Positions 21,901-34,203 of a stretch of 64,000 bases of DNA are shown here, piece by piece. The first letter of the stretch is position 1; each line of letters starts with the position of its first letter. This stretch comes from Pyrenula massariospora (taxonomy: Eukaryota > Ascomycota > Eurotiomycetes > Pyrenulales > Pyrenulaceae). The stretch covers positions 372,001 to 436,000 of the forward strand of contig JAGFMI010000026.1 of NCBI GenBank assembly GCA_021030905.1, in the 5' to 3' direction. The position numbers and the translations under genes are program-made. The notes beneath the pieces are model-generated. The model was not told the DNA's origin, did not search any database, and was given only the letters and a program-made list of their open reading frames with translations.

Positions 21901-23693
21901 CTTTTTGGGCAACTGTCCGGGACAGCAATATGCCGAAGTTCTAATCTTCACCCTAGAGCCCATGCCATCACTTTCTGGAGGGACCAATTCCAAGAGCAAA
22001 AATCGCAAGGCCCGGGACAGTCAAATCCGAAGTACATTTCGTGGAAACAATCAGCTATCTTGCACCAATACGTGGTCTTGAGAAGACTCTCTGATCAACG
22101 ATCAAATGCCAACAGCGTCCGAGAGCTTGGGCTTGTGGAGTTCTTTCTGCTCGGGCTATCCATGGCTTAGAGGGGACTGAAGCCTCTATCTAAACCCCAA
22201 GTGGGAGGCTTCCCGAAAAGGCGATTCAGCTCTCAACCAGCAAGCGATTGAGGGGTTTTGCATAGATCACATAATCTACGACACTTGTTGAAACATACGA
22301 AGCTTACCGCAGCCTTCCTCATATCCGTAGACGCGAAAGAAAAGAATCCATCGGAACCCATTGGTTGGCTCTTGCCATCAGGCTGAACAGCCATGAGACT
22401 GGCCGTGATACGGTCTGACTGCCGGCAGTGGCATGGCTGAAGGGATCCAGAGCGGAGCATCACCGGTTTGGGGTGCTGGTTCGCTGTTAGGCTTGCAGCG
22501 GTTTGGCACCTGAGGAACCGATGCTTTTTGCGGTGCCTCTGTCTCGCTTACAGAGCCCAAATGCCCTCCAACCTTTGCTTGCCCGCTGCTACTGTCCAGA
22601 CAGACCCTCTATGCAAAGGTCCACTCCCGCTGCAATAATAGATGAATAACGGCGCGTGGGCTGCGATGTGGGACCGCATCATTCTCCAGGCTCTCAGACC
22701 CAGGACCCTGTCGCTCCTAGTGCCTATCTTACCGTTAAGTTACCACCCTAACACCTATAGGTGCTGCCCCCCTTCTGGGCACCCCACCGTCCGGGAAACC
22801 GCACCCAGAAAATCTTGCTACCGAGTCGCCCCCCTCCCTCCGGCCCTCGCCCTTAACCTCCCGATAAGTGCCCTCGCTCCCCCAACTCCCCCCAAGGGCC
22901 ACCCTGACTCGCCCCTCATCTGCTGCTAACGTCCTAGCGCCCAAAGCCTGCCCACTCTTCGGTAACTGCCTGCTTGCATCTCCGATCGTCGATTACCTTC
23001 CCCCCCATCCCAGACACCACAAGCGTGCCGGGGTTCCTGAATGGTTGCGAGACCACCCTCCCTCCGCCTCCACCTCGACTCCCCTCCAGTAGTTTTCCCG
23101 CCGCTGGTTGTGATATGTGAATAAGACGCCTTATCCGAAAATTGCGTAGCGCACGATCTGTTCGATCTCCACCTATCTGACTTCCCAATGCCCACGGCTG
23201 TCCTTGCACTTGGAACCTCTTTCTCCCGTCTCCGTCCATGCGATCCCTTTTTGCCTTGCTTCCTATCGGTGTCGCTTTTCCCTCCCTTGGTGTCTATCAA
23301 AGCAAAGTCTGTGGGATCTGGCTGCGACGTTTGTGTTTGAAACAATTGTCATAGTCGCTTGCCACGCCATCCGCATCCCTCGTCATTTTCCCGCCTAGCT
23401 TCGCCTCAACACCGGTTAGGACACTGCCTCTCGCGAGATATACCGCATCCCACGTCGAAACTAGTAGCAAATATTCTCCAAGCTCTGCTAAAATTCAGCC
23501 TCAAGTGTCACCATTCACGCTTCTCTTCAACGCTGTTGGCATTCGGTCCTTTTGGGTAGTGAGTGGTGTGGTTGGATAGTCGGAAACACGGCGTTCGAGC
23601 ATATTGGGCATTGACACAAAATCGGATGAGTCGTATTATCTAAAAAGTAAGAGGAGGCTTGGATTGCAGAGGTCTGGTCCGTCAATCGACGGG
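15936..23693. other. Gene-free stretch of almost 8 kb upstream of the nsdD-type gene
   Basis: No open frame here shows family similarity or convincing codon use on either strand; the longest (minus 18613-19140 and plus 18469-18909) overlap each other and look like chance. I found no tRNA or 5S rRNA signature and no long direct or inverted end repeats. From about 22.7 kb the plus strand becomes C/T-rich, which points to a promoter and long leader for the GATA factor. Long non-coding RNAs, leader introns or old repeat debris could be present but cannot be told by eye. Confidence 0.55.
22740..23560 (+). promoter_or_regulatory. C/T-rich presumed promoter and leader of the GATA factor
   Basis: Plus-strand sequence rich in CCC, CCT and TCC words, ending roughly 130 bases before the start codon at 23694. 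This resembles fungal core promoter and leader composition. Short upstream open frames occur in it, so leader-based translation control is possible. Transcription start not visible. Confidence 0.4.
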
Positions 23694-25307
23694 ATGGAAA
23701 CTGCAGTTCCCGGCGCAAATCAAAGGTAAGTCATGCTGCGCTCTTGGCGCCTCGGAATTAATATCAGACTCTGTGCTCACACAAATTACAGGGAATCTTT
23801 GCCATCCCTTGGGTTCCTCGATCTAGAAAAAGCGAAGCGGGATGGAATCGAACGCCACCACAAGTATCCGCCTGTATCGGGATTGAGCATTTCTACTGCC
23901 CCGCTTGTGAGCCCGACGACAATGTATTCAGGACCACCTCCACCCTATTCCTATCCGTCTTCTACGGCCAGTTCCGGTCCTCCTGGATCTGGATATATCT
24001 CTCCACCAGATTCACGAAGGACCACCGAGGAGGAAAAAGAGGCTGCTTTACCACCGCCTCCACCGCCACCACGACAATCTCTTCCTTCCATTCAAGAGGC
24101 TTTGGCTGGAGATAAGACGATGCCTTATCCGCCCAGCGCACCTTCGATACACAATCCGCCTCCTCAATCATCGTATGCTCCTTCTGCCACTTCGTCTTCT
24201 CGGTCCTTTCCAGAAGCTCCCTCAGGACCGTCGAATCCGTTCTCCCACCAGCCGACTCTGGGCGGCGCGCATCGAGAAACCACTACTCAATCCCTAGGCA
24301 GCTCCGCGAATGTAAAATCTGAAGAGGTCTCTCGCGCGTCTTATCCTGCGGTGAATTCAGAAGTTCGAACTCATCCTATCCATACCTTCCCTTACTCGAA
24401 ATCTCCGTGTGCCAGCACCGTATCCGTTCCGCACTCTATACCGCAATTGCAGACAACCTTAGGCTCTGATATTGGTCCTCCGCCTACATCGTCTCCTCGC
24501 CCAACTGGCTACCCGCACTATTCGCCACATCGTTCACACCCTCCCCATGCCGCTTTTGCTCCTCCGCACTGGGAATATGATGATCGTAGGAAGGGCTTCC
24601 CTCGGTCGGGCCCCGATCCACCTTATAGCGATTCTGTCAAGCGGCATCTTGACATATACGAGTCAGAGCTGACTGTTAACGAGGTAAGTCGGGGGTGGAA
24701 AACGTTGAAAGTGTGTATGCCAACTGTTTCAGATTGCTCAGGGATCTCAACGAACCCTGCATTTCGCCGAAGATATCTTACAGAGAGCTCGTGGAACGCA
24801 ACGATCGGGATTACCCTTTGAATCAATGCCCAGTGTGCAAGAAGTTGACGAAGTATTGCGGCAGTCAAGCCATGTTACGGAGGCTCTAGCACGTATGCGT
24901 GATATCGTCATCACCCAGCAGAATATTATAGCAGAGCAACAGGCTCGAGCTTTCAAGAGTGAAGGCTACGAGGATGATATGAATGGGTTCCATGATGAGT
25001 TCAAGGGCGGGGGTTTTGCTGGAGGCGATGCTAAGAAACGACGAGGGGTGCGTTGTCTCCTGTTTGGAAACATTTTCTTAAGCTAATATATTAGCAGAAA
25101 GCTGCACCTCCCGGACGTTGCCACAGCTGTAATAGAGCCGAGACGCCTGAATGGCGTCGGGGACCAGACGGTGCTCGAACGCTCTGTAACGCATGTGGTC
25201 TCCATTATGCGAAGCTCACGCGCAAGATTGGAGCAACTAAAGCCTCAGCTATGAGCGGATCGAACTTGCGACCAAAAGCTGTGGATACTCGATCACCGCA
25301 CCCATAA
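23694..25307 (+). CDS. nsdD: NSDD/SUB-1-type GATA transcription factor
   Basis: Four exons: 23694-23725, 23792-24683, 24733-25047, 25098-25307; introns 66, 49 and 50 bp; 1,449 nt, 482 aa. A Pro/Ser-rich N-terminal half leads to a helical middle (LTVNEIAQGSQRTLHFAEDI, then QEVDEVLRQSSHVTEALARM and a segment with IIAEQQARAF), and a single C-terminal GATA finger with Cys421, Cys424, Cys443 and Cys446 (C-x2-C-x18-C-x2-C) preceded by KRRGKAAPPGR. This order, with one finger at the very C-terminus, matches Aspergillus NsdD, Neurospora SUB-1 and Botrytis LTF1, which control sexual development, light responses and conidiation. The start was chosen because METAVPGANQRESLPSLGFL reads through the first intron in frame. 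The very long upstream region suggests complex control. Confidence 0.93.
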
Positions 25308-28300
25308 TGCCAATTCTTTGCAATGACCTTTTGAACTTCTTTTCCGAGCAACACTACTTGTCACTTGCAACACATAAATAGCAATCTGGCGGCGTTCTGA
25401 CCTGCACTTTTTTGGGGATGTGCAAAACAGCAAATAAGCGATACCCACCATGTCTCTATTAGGAGCATTTTCATGGCGATGACGATTTGGAATTTGCCAG
25501 ACCGTTTGTGTCCGGGTACGGCGCTGTGTTCTGAGCGGAATAATCGGTGAAATGAAAACGGAGTTTTGATTCTGTACAAGAGACCGGAAGCGAATGGCGT
25601 TTGGGGTCTCTCGCCTTACCAGAGGTATAGCAGGCATGCTGCGTATTAGCGCTCGCAATTCGTTTGTTCAAATGAGACCAGGAAGTCCTTTTCGAGACCC
25701 CATCCTATGGGAAGGAATATGCCGTCGTGGTCTAGGGTTGACGTGTGATAAGGAATTGGCCTTGATGGATGATCGGGATCTGTCTCCAGCAACCGACTGG
25801 TTGCAAACGTATAGACGAATGATCAATGGAAGACAGGTTTGGATGGTAGGACTGCAAACACAGTTCCCCTGATTCATTGGTGCTTCTTTTATGGCCTGCC
25901 TCATGTTGTGTGTGGTGTAGCTGAGGCTGTGACTGCTTGCATTGCCTCTCCTGCGCAATCTTGCATCCACTGGCACACGTTACCAAGAGCACCGACTACG
26001 ACGCACACCGGTCTAAGACATCTGTGTACCGTATTGCCGATACTGTACGGCAGGCTAGCTGGATGCGTGGTGTTTTGCTCAGCGTTGGCTCCTGTGCTCC
26101 ATTTACATGTCGCCCGCGTCTCCCGACACCTTCCGGCGAACCCTAACGTATCCAACCCCTCCAACCTGATCTAACCAACCTTACCAGCCTGGCGGCTGTA
26201 CGAGAGTCGCCAGACAAGAGATTGTGGGAGACACCAAGGTCGATGTGAGGCATGTCGTCATGTCTCTTGCCACTACCCCAGCGATCCGTCGCCCAGAGCG
26301 CCGTGGCCTGTTTCAACCTCAAAATCAGGCTGCCCCATCATAGCGACGAGCAAAACCTGTGCCCCTCTCTGAAAACATGAAGTGACCCTCGAAACACATT
26401 AGCTGCCTCGCTTCCCGAAAGGAAATTTTCTTTTTCCCAAGAGCGGGACATCGTGGCTTCGTCTGGCCGCTGATCCTCCCCTTTGGGTGAGGAAATCCTA
26501 ATCTCGGCAGATAGACATGTTTTAACTGGATCCGCCAACGTAGAATCTTGATAGCCCCCACCAAACGCCATCCGTGCTCGACTGGCTTTGATCTAGGCAC
26601 ACACTCGACTGTCGATCTTGTCTGGATCTTGGAAACGATCGTACCTGAGCCGCAGATGCTGCCCAAGCGGACTGCGGTGCCGTCAAACTACACCATTTGA
26701 CCTTTACCAATGGCCGCCGATTGTTTCAACCATTCCTCTGTAATGTTATTGCCTCCAATCTAGGCCATTTTGCCTGCAGCTGGGGCTGAGGAGATTTCAA
26801 TGATCGCTGCTGCAGGGACTTTTGTGGACCTCGTCCAGATCTACCTCTATCGAGTATGATCGGCTTACCAATTTAGGGACACAGGCTAGAATTGTAACCC
26901 CTTTCTGGCACCCGAGGCACGTTGTGCAGCACCTCCACACCGACCGCAGATGGCACTTGCATCTTATCGAGATCTGGGGGAATACCATCCCTTGGCTGAG
27001 CTTTTGCATCACATATGTACGATTAGATGCTCAGAGGCCAAACATCAGTACGGATCCCGCAAACCTTGACCAATACGCGTGCTCAGACGTCTGACAGCGT
27101 TCTACAGTCTAGAACTTGACCAACGACAGAAGCTCTGTTCGATCTCGGTACGCGTTCACGCGCAGCCGAGAAAGGAGCCTTGGTGTACCGAAAACCCTTC
27201 AGCGGACCTTATGTGGACTTTGTCGACTGCGAGAGCCACGCCTTTAACAGACAAGGTTTACCCACGTTGAGATAGTGAAATTGCATGCTAAGAAAGAAGG
27301 AAACGGCATGAGTCGACTAGTACGCCGTGTCAATGTCCCACGGTGAATGACAAGAAGTCTGAATGAGGGGATGTAGGATTTGTCGCTTCGCGTTGCCTCA
27401 TTCTTCACCCACGCCAAATAGATTTGTTTCTACGGCGTATTTGTGACAAGATCTAGGCTCGCCTCCCAGACCGGCCAAATGTCACGAATCTATAGATCGC
27501 TAGCGGCAACGGAGACCACTACTCTTTGCGCAGATAGCTTGACCGGAGCCTGAGATCAATGTTCTTCACAGAAGGTTCACCAAGTACTCATCTTGAATAG
27601 CTATGGAAATCAGTAGTGTGACTGGAGACGGACTTTGGAAATGGGTTTGTCACCGGTCTCAATACTTACATAACTGTCCTCACCAGGTGAGTACTACCAT
27701 GCTTAACTTCAGTCCGTCTGCATGCAGGTTCCTGCAATAGTATAGTTCATGATGAGCAATGCAATAGCCCTACAGGGAGCCTTCGACCCATATAACGCTC
27801 CATTGATTTGCGGTTATTCTCGAGATCTCCACTTTTCAACTAACTTCCTCGTTTTACCATGTCTTCGACATACCCGTGGCCCAGGGATAAATTTTCGTTG
27901 CTTGACTATAGACAGTGCGGAGTCTGCCAGGGTTAGTTTAGCAACTATTTGTGTCACTATGCCTTGCCCACTATCTATTCTTCTTGGTCTCGCTCTTCTC
28001 ATGCCTTTTGTTCCCAGGAAATCTCTGATCTTCTCTACGTTTCTCATCCGTGGTATAACCTAGAGATCCATCTTTGTAGATGTGAATATGTGCAGATTTC
28101 ACAGTGCAGCCTAATACCTTAGAGAATGCACATACTTTAGCTTATCTAGATCGATATTAGGTTTCCGAGGCTTTACCCAAGATTTAGCGACAAAGGTCGT
28201 CACTGAGGTAATTCTAGTAGCCGCCGTACTGAGATTAACTCACAATTTTTGTCTTTGAGTCTAGTGTTGGTAGCGCAATCATTCTTGAATTATCGGTTTG

Positions 28301-29804
28301 GAAGACCCAACAATAATCCACACATCTAGGAGCTTCACATGCCACGTTGCTCTCACTCTTTCGTCACCGCGGTGTTTATTTTGCAAAAACCTGTCATATG
28401 CCACCTCCCGGTTATTTCTCTGTTTCTCTTCATGCTGGACTTTTGAGTGGAGATCATGATAGCGTGCTCCTGCGGATCTGATGTCAGTTCTGAGAGCGAT
28501 AAAAAAGGGCAGATCCGTTGATGACGCGAGTCCCATGGAAGGAACGCCTTTTTTGCAGTAAATGCAACTCCATCCAGTCCATACTAGAGATGCTTTTAAA
28601 GCTTTATATCAAATTACCTACAAGCTCGGTTTTCGTGATAGCTCAACTATCTGGCTCTAATCTTCCCGAAATCGACACGTTCCTATCAAGGTCAGCAACC
28701 ACTCTTGCCTCGAAATAGAGCAGGAGAGAGGATACTGCTGAAGATATCTACCGAAGATTGATAGGCAAACGGCCGGGTCAGAATTCATTCTCCCCTTGAC
28801 TGAAGATTTTGAGATTACGCTCTCTCTCGAGTGTTGCCATACATATTTTGGTCACCCTCATCCCCGCTCCGCTTCTCAGCATTTCTGACTTACTCGATGT
28901 CATGTAGTGCATCATTTCCGGCGGCACCGATCCGCAGTATTGCTAGTTACATGCTGTAAACACTTGGATTTCTACACTGCACTGGGGCCGTCGCCTACAC
29001 CAACTCAAACGCCAACACCGTATTCTTCGGGAATGTGGACCTCTCTGTCCTTTCACAGCCGTGGGCGTATCGAATTCCAGAGGTTATTTTTTCCGATGGA
29101 ATGGGGTACAGCTGTTCGAACGTGGAGCTCAGGCATCATGCGATAGCGTTGGATGACGAACAAGGTACCGTTCGGAAACGGAGATTGTAGTTATACGGAT
29201 ATATCACATGGAAGCTGCAGCGGATTTTGAGAATGGTCTATACACAATCCTCTTGGACCAAAACTGGCTGCTGCGGTTGAACATCTTAAAATATTGCGAA
29301 CGGATTTCTTTCATGATTAGCTCCTGCGAGGGAGCGTTTTGACGAAGGATGTTTCTTAAAGGAAAGCGTGGAATTAAGACTCACAACAGTGGCAGTCTTT
29401 AGGGACACGAGTTCTCCGACATGAGGAAAGTGCGCAAAATTCTGGATTCTTAAGAAGGATGCTAACGTGGAAGTCGGAGCACAGGGCTATGGCGAAAGAG
29501 GTTTTTAGAGATGGACGGGCCGTGTGAAGAGAGATTTGAAATGCAAATATTTCAGGACTACCACGTGGTAAAGCTGTATGCATGTCACGATCTACTTTCA
29601 GTGTATGGATTTCACGCCGACAGGAGCTCACACTTGGTAAGATAACATTCGTCTGGTGTTGCCAGTAATTGAGACTCTATTCCTGCCACATAGAGACCCA
29701 AAATAAAGCGGACAGAAGATTTCTGGAAAGCAACTAAGACCATTCATTTCATATGACGACTTGAGGCAGTGCTGTTGGTTTCTCTGATCCTCGGTTCCAT
29801 CTTG
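25308..29804. other. Gene-poor region of 4.5 kb
   Basis: No supported full gene. One protein-like open stretch at 28960-29190 (listed separately) is the only segment that reads like former coding sequence. No tRNA, rRNA or terminal-repeat structure seen. Lies between convergent genes (GATA factor and dehydrogenase). Confidence 0.5.
28960..29190 (+). other. Protein-like open stretch, possible exon or gene remnant
   Basis: 76 codons between two stops, without a start codon in the useful part. It reads TNSNANTVFFGNVDLSVLSQ, then PWAYRIPEVIFSDGMGYSC and a His/Leu-rich tail. The composition and third-base preference look coding, unlike the flanks, and no Met-initiated frame here includes it. It may be one exon of an unmodelled gene or the remains of one. 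I do not recognise the family. Confidence 0.25.
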
Positions 29805-30917
29805 TTATCCATCTTCGAGACCTTTGATAAGATTCTTGACCCCTTCACCCCTTTTCGTTGTCTCCCATGCTTCAGTGGCTTTTTCAAAGGGGAATACCTT
29901 CGTTATTAATTCCTTGACAGAGACTCGTCCAAGTTTCAATAGCGTAAGAGCTGACTCGTAATCTCCAGGTCCATAACGGAAGCAGCCCTTAACAGACAAC
30001 TCTTTTTCTGACATTCGCAGGATTGGAAATTCGATTTTGGGTTTACCAAGCCCCGCTTGTACAAACGATCCACCAGGCCGAAGAACGTGGATTGCGGTAT
30101 TGACAGATAACTCTGCCCCAGATGCTTCAATGACAACATCGAATCCCTCACCTAGCTCATAATCCTCGATCATCTTCGTAGCATTCTGCTCTGCGGAGTC
30201 AGTGAGGTGTGCAGTGAATGTTTCCGCCGCTGTGTATGCTCTCGCAAAATCTAGCTTCGGCTCTAAAATATCAACGGCAACGACCCTCTTGGCGCCGAAA
30301 GCTTTCGAGACAGCGATACAGAGTAGGCCGATGGTGCCCGATCCAAATACAACAACGCTATCTCCAGGCTTGACATTAGCGAGCTTCACCGCGTGTACCG
30401 CAACCGCCAGTGGCTCAACAAGAACCGCTTCCTCTAGCCCTATCCCATCCGGCAACTTATAAACAAAGTCCTCTGGAACCCGAAAGTACCTCGTCAATGT
30501 ACCATGCGTGTCCGGCGGGCAGGCTGCAAACTTCATCCTCGGACAGAGGTTATACCGCCCCTCCTTGCAGCGCTCACATATGCGGCAAGGATACCCAGGC
30601 TCTATTGCGACATGATCCCCGGGCCGGACATTTGTGACAGCAGAGGCGACGCTGTGGACGGTGCCAGAGGCTTCATGGCCCATGATCAAGGGCATCACAG
30701 GGGAGACTTTGCGAGACAGACCGCCATGCTCCCAGAAGTGCACGTCGCTGCCGCAAACTCCAGTGTACTGAATGCGCAGCAAGACTTCGTGTGGAGAGGA
30801 GAGCGTTGGCGTTGGATGGTCAGCTATTTCGGCGGTGTGGGGGCCGGAGAGAAACCAGGAAGGATTCTGGAGGGTGGAGAGCGGAGCGGAAAGACTCTGA
30901 TGGGGGGCTTTGGACAT
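29805..30917 (-). CDS. Zinc-dependent polyol dehydrogenase (xylitol/sorbitol dehydrogenase type)
   Basis: 370 aa, one exon. Medium-chain dehydrogenase/reductase. Catalytic zinc ligands Cys55 (GVCGSD), His81 and Glu82 (MGHEASG), with Glu168 in VLVEPLAVAVHA; the structural zinc uses Cys111, Cys114, Cys117 and Cys125. The Rossmann turn is GSGTIG (192-197) and Asp216 in RVVAVDI favours NAD over NADP. This matches fungal xylitol dehydrogenase or L-iditol/sorbitol dehydrogenase, which oxidise polyols to ketoses in the pentose and sorbitol pathways; the exact substrate cannot be fixed from sequence. The turn has Ser-Gly-Thr where the family usually has Ala-Gly-Pro, a small departure. No targeting signal, so cytosolic. 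Confidence 0.92.
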   Translation of the reverse strand: MSKAPHQSLSAPLSTLQNPSWFLSGPHTAEIADHPTPTLSSPHEVLLRIQYTGVCGSDVHFWEHGGLSRKVSPVMPLIMGHEASGTVHSVASAVTNVRPGDHVAIEPGYPCRICERCKEGRYNLCPRMKFAACPPDTHGTLTRYFRVPEDFVYKLPDGIGLEEAVLVEPLAVAVHAVKLANVKPGDSVVVFGSGTIGLLCIAVSKAFGAKRVVAVDILEPKLDFARAYTAAETFTAHLTDSAEQNATKMIEDYELGEGFDVVIEASGAELSVNTAIHVLRPGGSFVQAGLGKPKIEFPILRMSEKELSVKGCFRYGPGDYESALTLLKLGRVSVKELITKVFPFEKATEAWETTKRGEGVKNLIKGLEDG

Positions 30918-32320
30918 GATGAGCTATGGAAGTCACGATTTCAAAATCGGTACTGACGAAGAAAGAGAAGATCTCATATTTGTGTCCCCAACATTTAGTC
31001 CTTTTTATACATTTTGAAAAATTTTGATTGAGTTCGACGTTTGCTACGAAAAAGGTGTCGCCGAGCGGTCACGGCACCAGATGGCCCGTTTACCAACTTT
31101 CGGGATGCTGTAGACAGCTCCGCCTTTTCCAACAGTCGCTCATGCCTGCAAACGCGTCCTTCAATCTCTTCGAACTTCTCAGCTTCGAGCCATTGCTGTT
31201 GAGTGTGTGGAGAGCCGAAGCTCGTCTCCCTCGTCTGGCGATTTATCGAATGTCTTGGTAAGGAGCGCACGGGCCGTCTTACCTGGGATGAGTATTAATC
31301 CAACTACCATCACTTCGACGCCTGACAAGCGCATAATGCTACACTTTATATTCATCGATACCTTGGGCAAGTTTTAGACCTGGACTCAATGCGTCGCCAG
31401 GCTGCCTGATCCGCATCTGTCAAGAGCCGTTTGATCTAAATGCTGACAAGATATTCCGTCTCTCGGTGCAACGTTGACCTTTTAGCTCATGCAGTAACGC
31501 CTATCACATGGAACGATCTAGAGTGTCGACACGAGAACACCCTTTCCTGGGATTCTCCTGCAGAGACAAGTACCCGTGCCGAAAGCAGAAAAAGGCTCGT
31601 ACCATGACATGAATCCTTTGCCGTCAATATCTCCAGCCTGCGGGACGCCTTCGCTCTTCCTGAGCCTTCCTATACTTGAACCTGATTTTACGATTCCAAC
31701 AAGTAGCGGAAGCTAGCTTCACTCGAAATGGTTTCAGGTATTCTGTTTACGAGGAGCAGATGGTAGGCAAGTTGCTTCGTGAAACCTTTCTTCTCTCGAT
31801 CTACAAGTGGCTGCCGCTGTGTGGCATGGATTGCAGATTCCTTAATGCATGATTATTCATTTGCTTTTTATTTATTATCTTTTCATTCCGCGTCAAGCTC
31901 AAAGCAGTCGATCCGGAGTCGGTTCCCCGGAACTGGTATACTGTACTTGGTGTTATCGCCTGGCGATCAATCTTTATCTTCATAAGCCCCTGGATGCTTT
32001 ATCAATACCAGCTCAGCTGTGCCGGCTCATCCCTAGCCTTGTGGGTCAGCATCCCGTTAACTGGCTCGAATATGCTGTCTAGTGGCTTGTGTGACTGCGC
32101 AAAATACCGTGTTCATACCCTGGCTGTCATCTCACAAAGGTCTATGGGTGTCTGAGCTGCAGAATGCTGGTGCTTTGCGATGGTGGCCTTGCTCTGATCT
32201 TACCTGTCACGAAACTCTTAAGTACTCAACACCCCAAATGCTGGACTTCTTCAAGCTCCCCGCTCAATTGCCTTCCTTCGCAGAAACAGGCTCTCTTTGC
32301 TCGTTGCCTGAGCCAGCAGT
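30918..32320. promoter_or_regulatory. Divergent intergenic region of dehydrogenase and P450
   Basis: 1.4 kb between two divergent starts. No gene, tRNA or repeat could be supported; a tRNA A-box-like word near 31060 lacks a matching B box. It must hold both promoters. Confidence 0.5.
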
Positions 32321-34203
32321 ATGTTATTGCTACCAATGGCCCTTCATGCTGTCATAGCCTTTGGTGCTGTGTCTGCTTTCTCCTTCCTAAGAAAATGGCG
32401 ACTACATTCCAAGTCAAACGTCGCGCTCTACAAAGTACGGAAATGGTTTCAATGGCAGCTTGATCGCCTAAAAGGTCTTCTCGGTTATCGTCAGTTAGTC
32501 AGTGATGGGTACGAGAAGGCTTGTATTCCTCCATTATATGTTTGAATTACTACTGAAAGGACTGTCAGAATCTTAAAAGGGGCCAGCCATTCTGGCTTCC
32601 AAATCTTTTCAAGACAGATATCCTACTCCCCAGAGGTGATGCAAATGTCCTCCAAGAGCCATCGGAGAAAGTTTTTGGTGCAGTCGAAGTTCTGATAGAC
32701 CAAATTGAGCCTGAATTCACGTTGCTCCATCCCACCCTCCACGTACGGCCGTATCATGTCCGCCTCATCCGAACTTTGATTCAGCGCTTGCCTGAGCACA
32801 TCCCAGATCTGATGGAGGAGATCAGATGGTCGCTAGATAGCATGCTCAGCAGCCCTGGGAACGACTGGGTGGAGATTGCCCCCTGGGATCTCTTTTCAAA
32901 GGTGTCCGCACATGCTGCAAACCTGTTCATTGTCGGACGCCCGATGTGTCGGTGCTTTCCTCCATGAATGTTGATGGTGCTAACTCCCAAGCCCTATAGG
33001 CCGAGATGAAGAATACATATCCTCCGTGCAAGAATTTGGCAAAGGTGTCTTCACAGCAGCGTTGCCTATAGGAATGATGCCTAGATGGCTGAGAAAGTTA
33101 GTCCGAGTTCTCTCTGCCTGATAACGCAATACGTTTCTGACCTGCTATGACATAGGCTTCTGGGCCCATTGATAGCACGAAATCCTCGTAAGCGCCTCGC
33201 ACGCCTTGCCAATAATCTTCGTCCTCTTATTCAGGAGAGGCTTTCCACGACCACTAATGACGCCGGAGAGCAAGTTTCTGAGAACGTAGGGTTATGGAGA
33301 CCCCTTTTAGCAAGCTTACTGATAGAAAAATAGGATGACGCGCTTCAATGGCAAATTCAACAGGCCCTAGCCGCAAAAGATCCAACTGAACTGACTCCTG
33401 ATCTTATTACTAAACGAATCGCGTTGATGTTGCTGGCGTCGACGCAGACTCCAGCTGCGGCGGGAACGCACCTGATGTTCGATATGTTCACAGCTGACCC
33501 GTCCTTATTCCTAATGGAGCGTTTGCGATCCGAGATAGGCGAAGCTATTAGAGAAAGCGGAGGTTATGATAACTACGCGCTGGAGAAGATGGTCAAGCTT
33601 GACTCCACAATCAAAGAGAGCCTCCGAATAAGTCCTTTCGCCACAAGGACTAGCATCCGAAAGGTTTGAGCCCTGAATCTCCTTCCACTAATTCTTGACT
33701 TCCGTGAGCAGTCACATCTGACGAGCAATGTAGGTCTTGCCTTTTGGTGGCCTCACTCTCGGCAACGGCTTGCATGTTCCACAGAACTCATATGTCTCGC
33801 TTCCAGAATGGTCCATCCACAACGACGATGATGTTTATCCCAACGCACATGAATTTCAACCTTTCCGCTTTGTTGACCAAGCACCAATGACAGAGGCGAC
33901 ACCCGAGTTTCTGGCTTGGGGTGTGGGGAGACATGCTTGGTGAGTCTGACATCTCTAAATTCTGTGACTAATCAGTCCTTTTTTTTTGGTAGAACAAAAA
34001 TTTAGAATATACTAATTATGAGCAAAAGTCCTGGCCGAAATTTTGCCTCCGCTGTGCTGAAGCTCGCCGTTGCGCACCTGGTTATGAACTACGATGTCGA
34101 GCATCTAACAAAGCGGCCGGAGCAGTTTTGGTTGGGACCCAATCATCTGCCTGACACGAAAGCCACAATCAGGATTCGGAAGAGGGTGGACACGGAGTTG
34201 TAG
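32321..34203 (+). CDS. Fungal cytochrome P450 monooxygenase
   Basis: Seven exons: 32321-32518, 32569-32947, 33000-33096, 33156-33285, 33334-33663, 33734-33939, 34029-34203; 1,515 nt, 504 aa. A membrane anchor (MLLLPMALHAVIAFGAVSAF) is followed by a P450 fold: ASTQTPAAAGT in helix I (about 303-313), ExxR at Glu363-Arg366 (KESLR), FQPFRF near 419-424, and the haem loop WGVGRHACPGR with Cys447. That cysteine codon is made by joining TG and T across the last intron, so the unspliced frame falsely ends at Trp-stop. The first intron appears to start with GC rather than GT; the GT nearby would give a stop. Exon 2/3 splicing restores PMCRDEEY, a common motif of fungal secondary-metabolism P450s. Substrate unknown, and no backbone enzyme is next to it. 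Confidence 0.88.

Noticed and set aside
25839-26174. 111-codon plus frame in the gap after the GATA factor
   Set aside because: Cys/His/Leu-rich chance translation, opposed by frames of similar length on the other strand.
31050-31130. tRNA-like start (word resembling an A box, GTCGCCGAGCGGTC)
   Set aside because: No B box (GGTTCGANTCC) at the right distance and no acceptor stem pairing.
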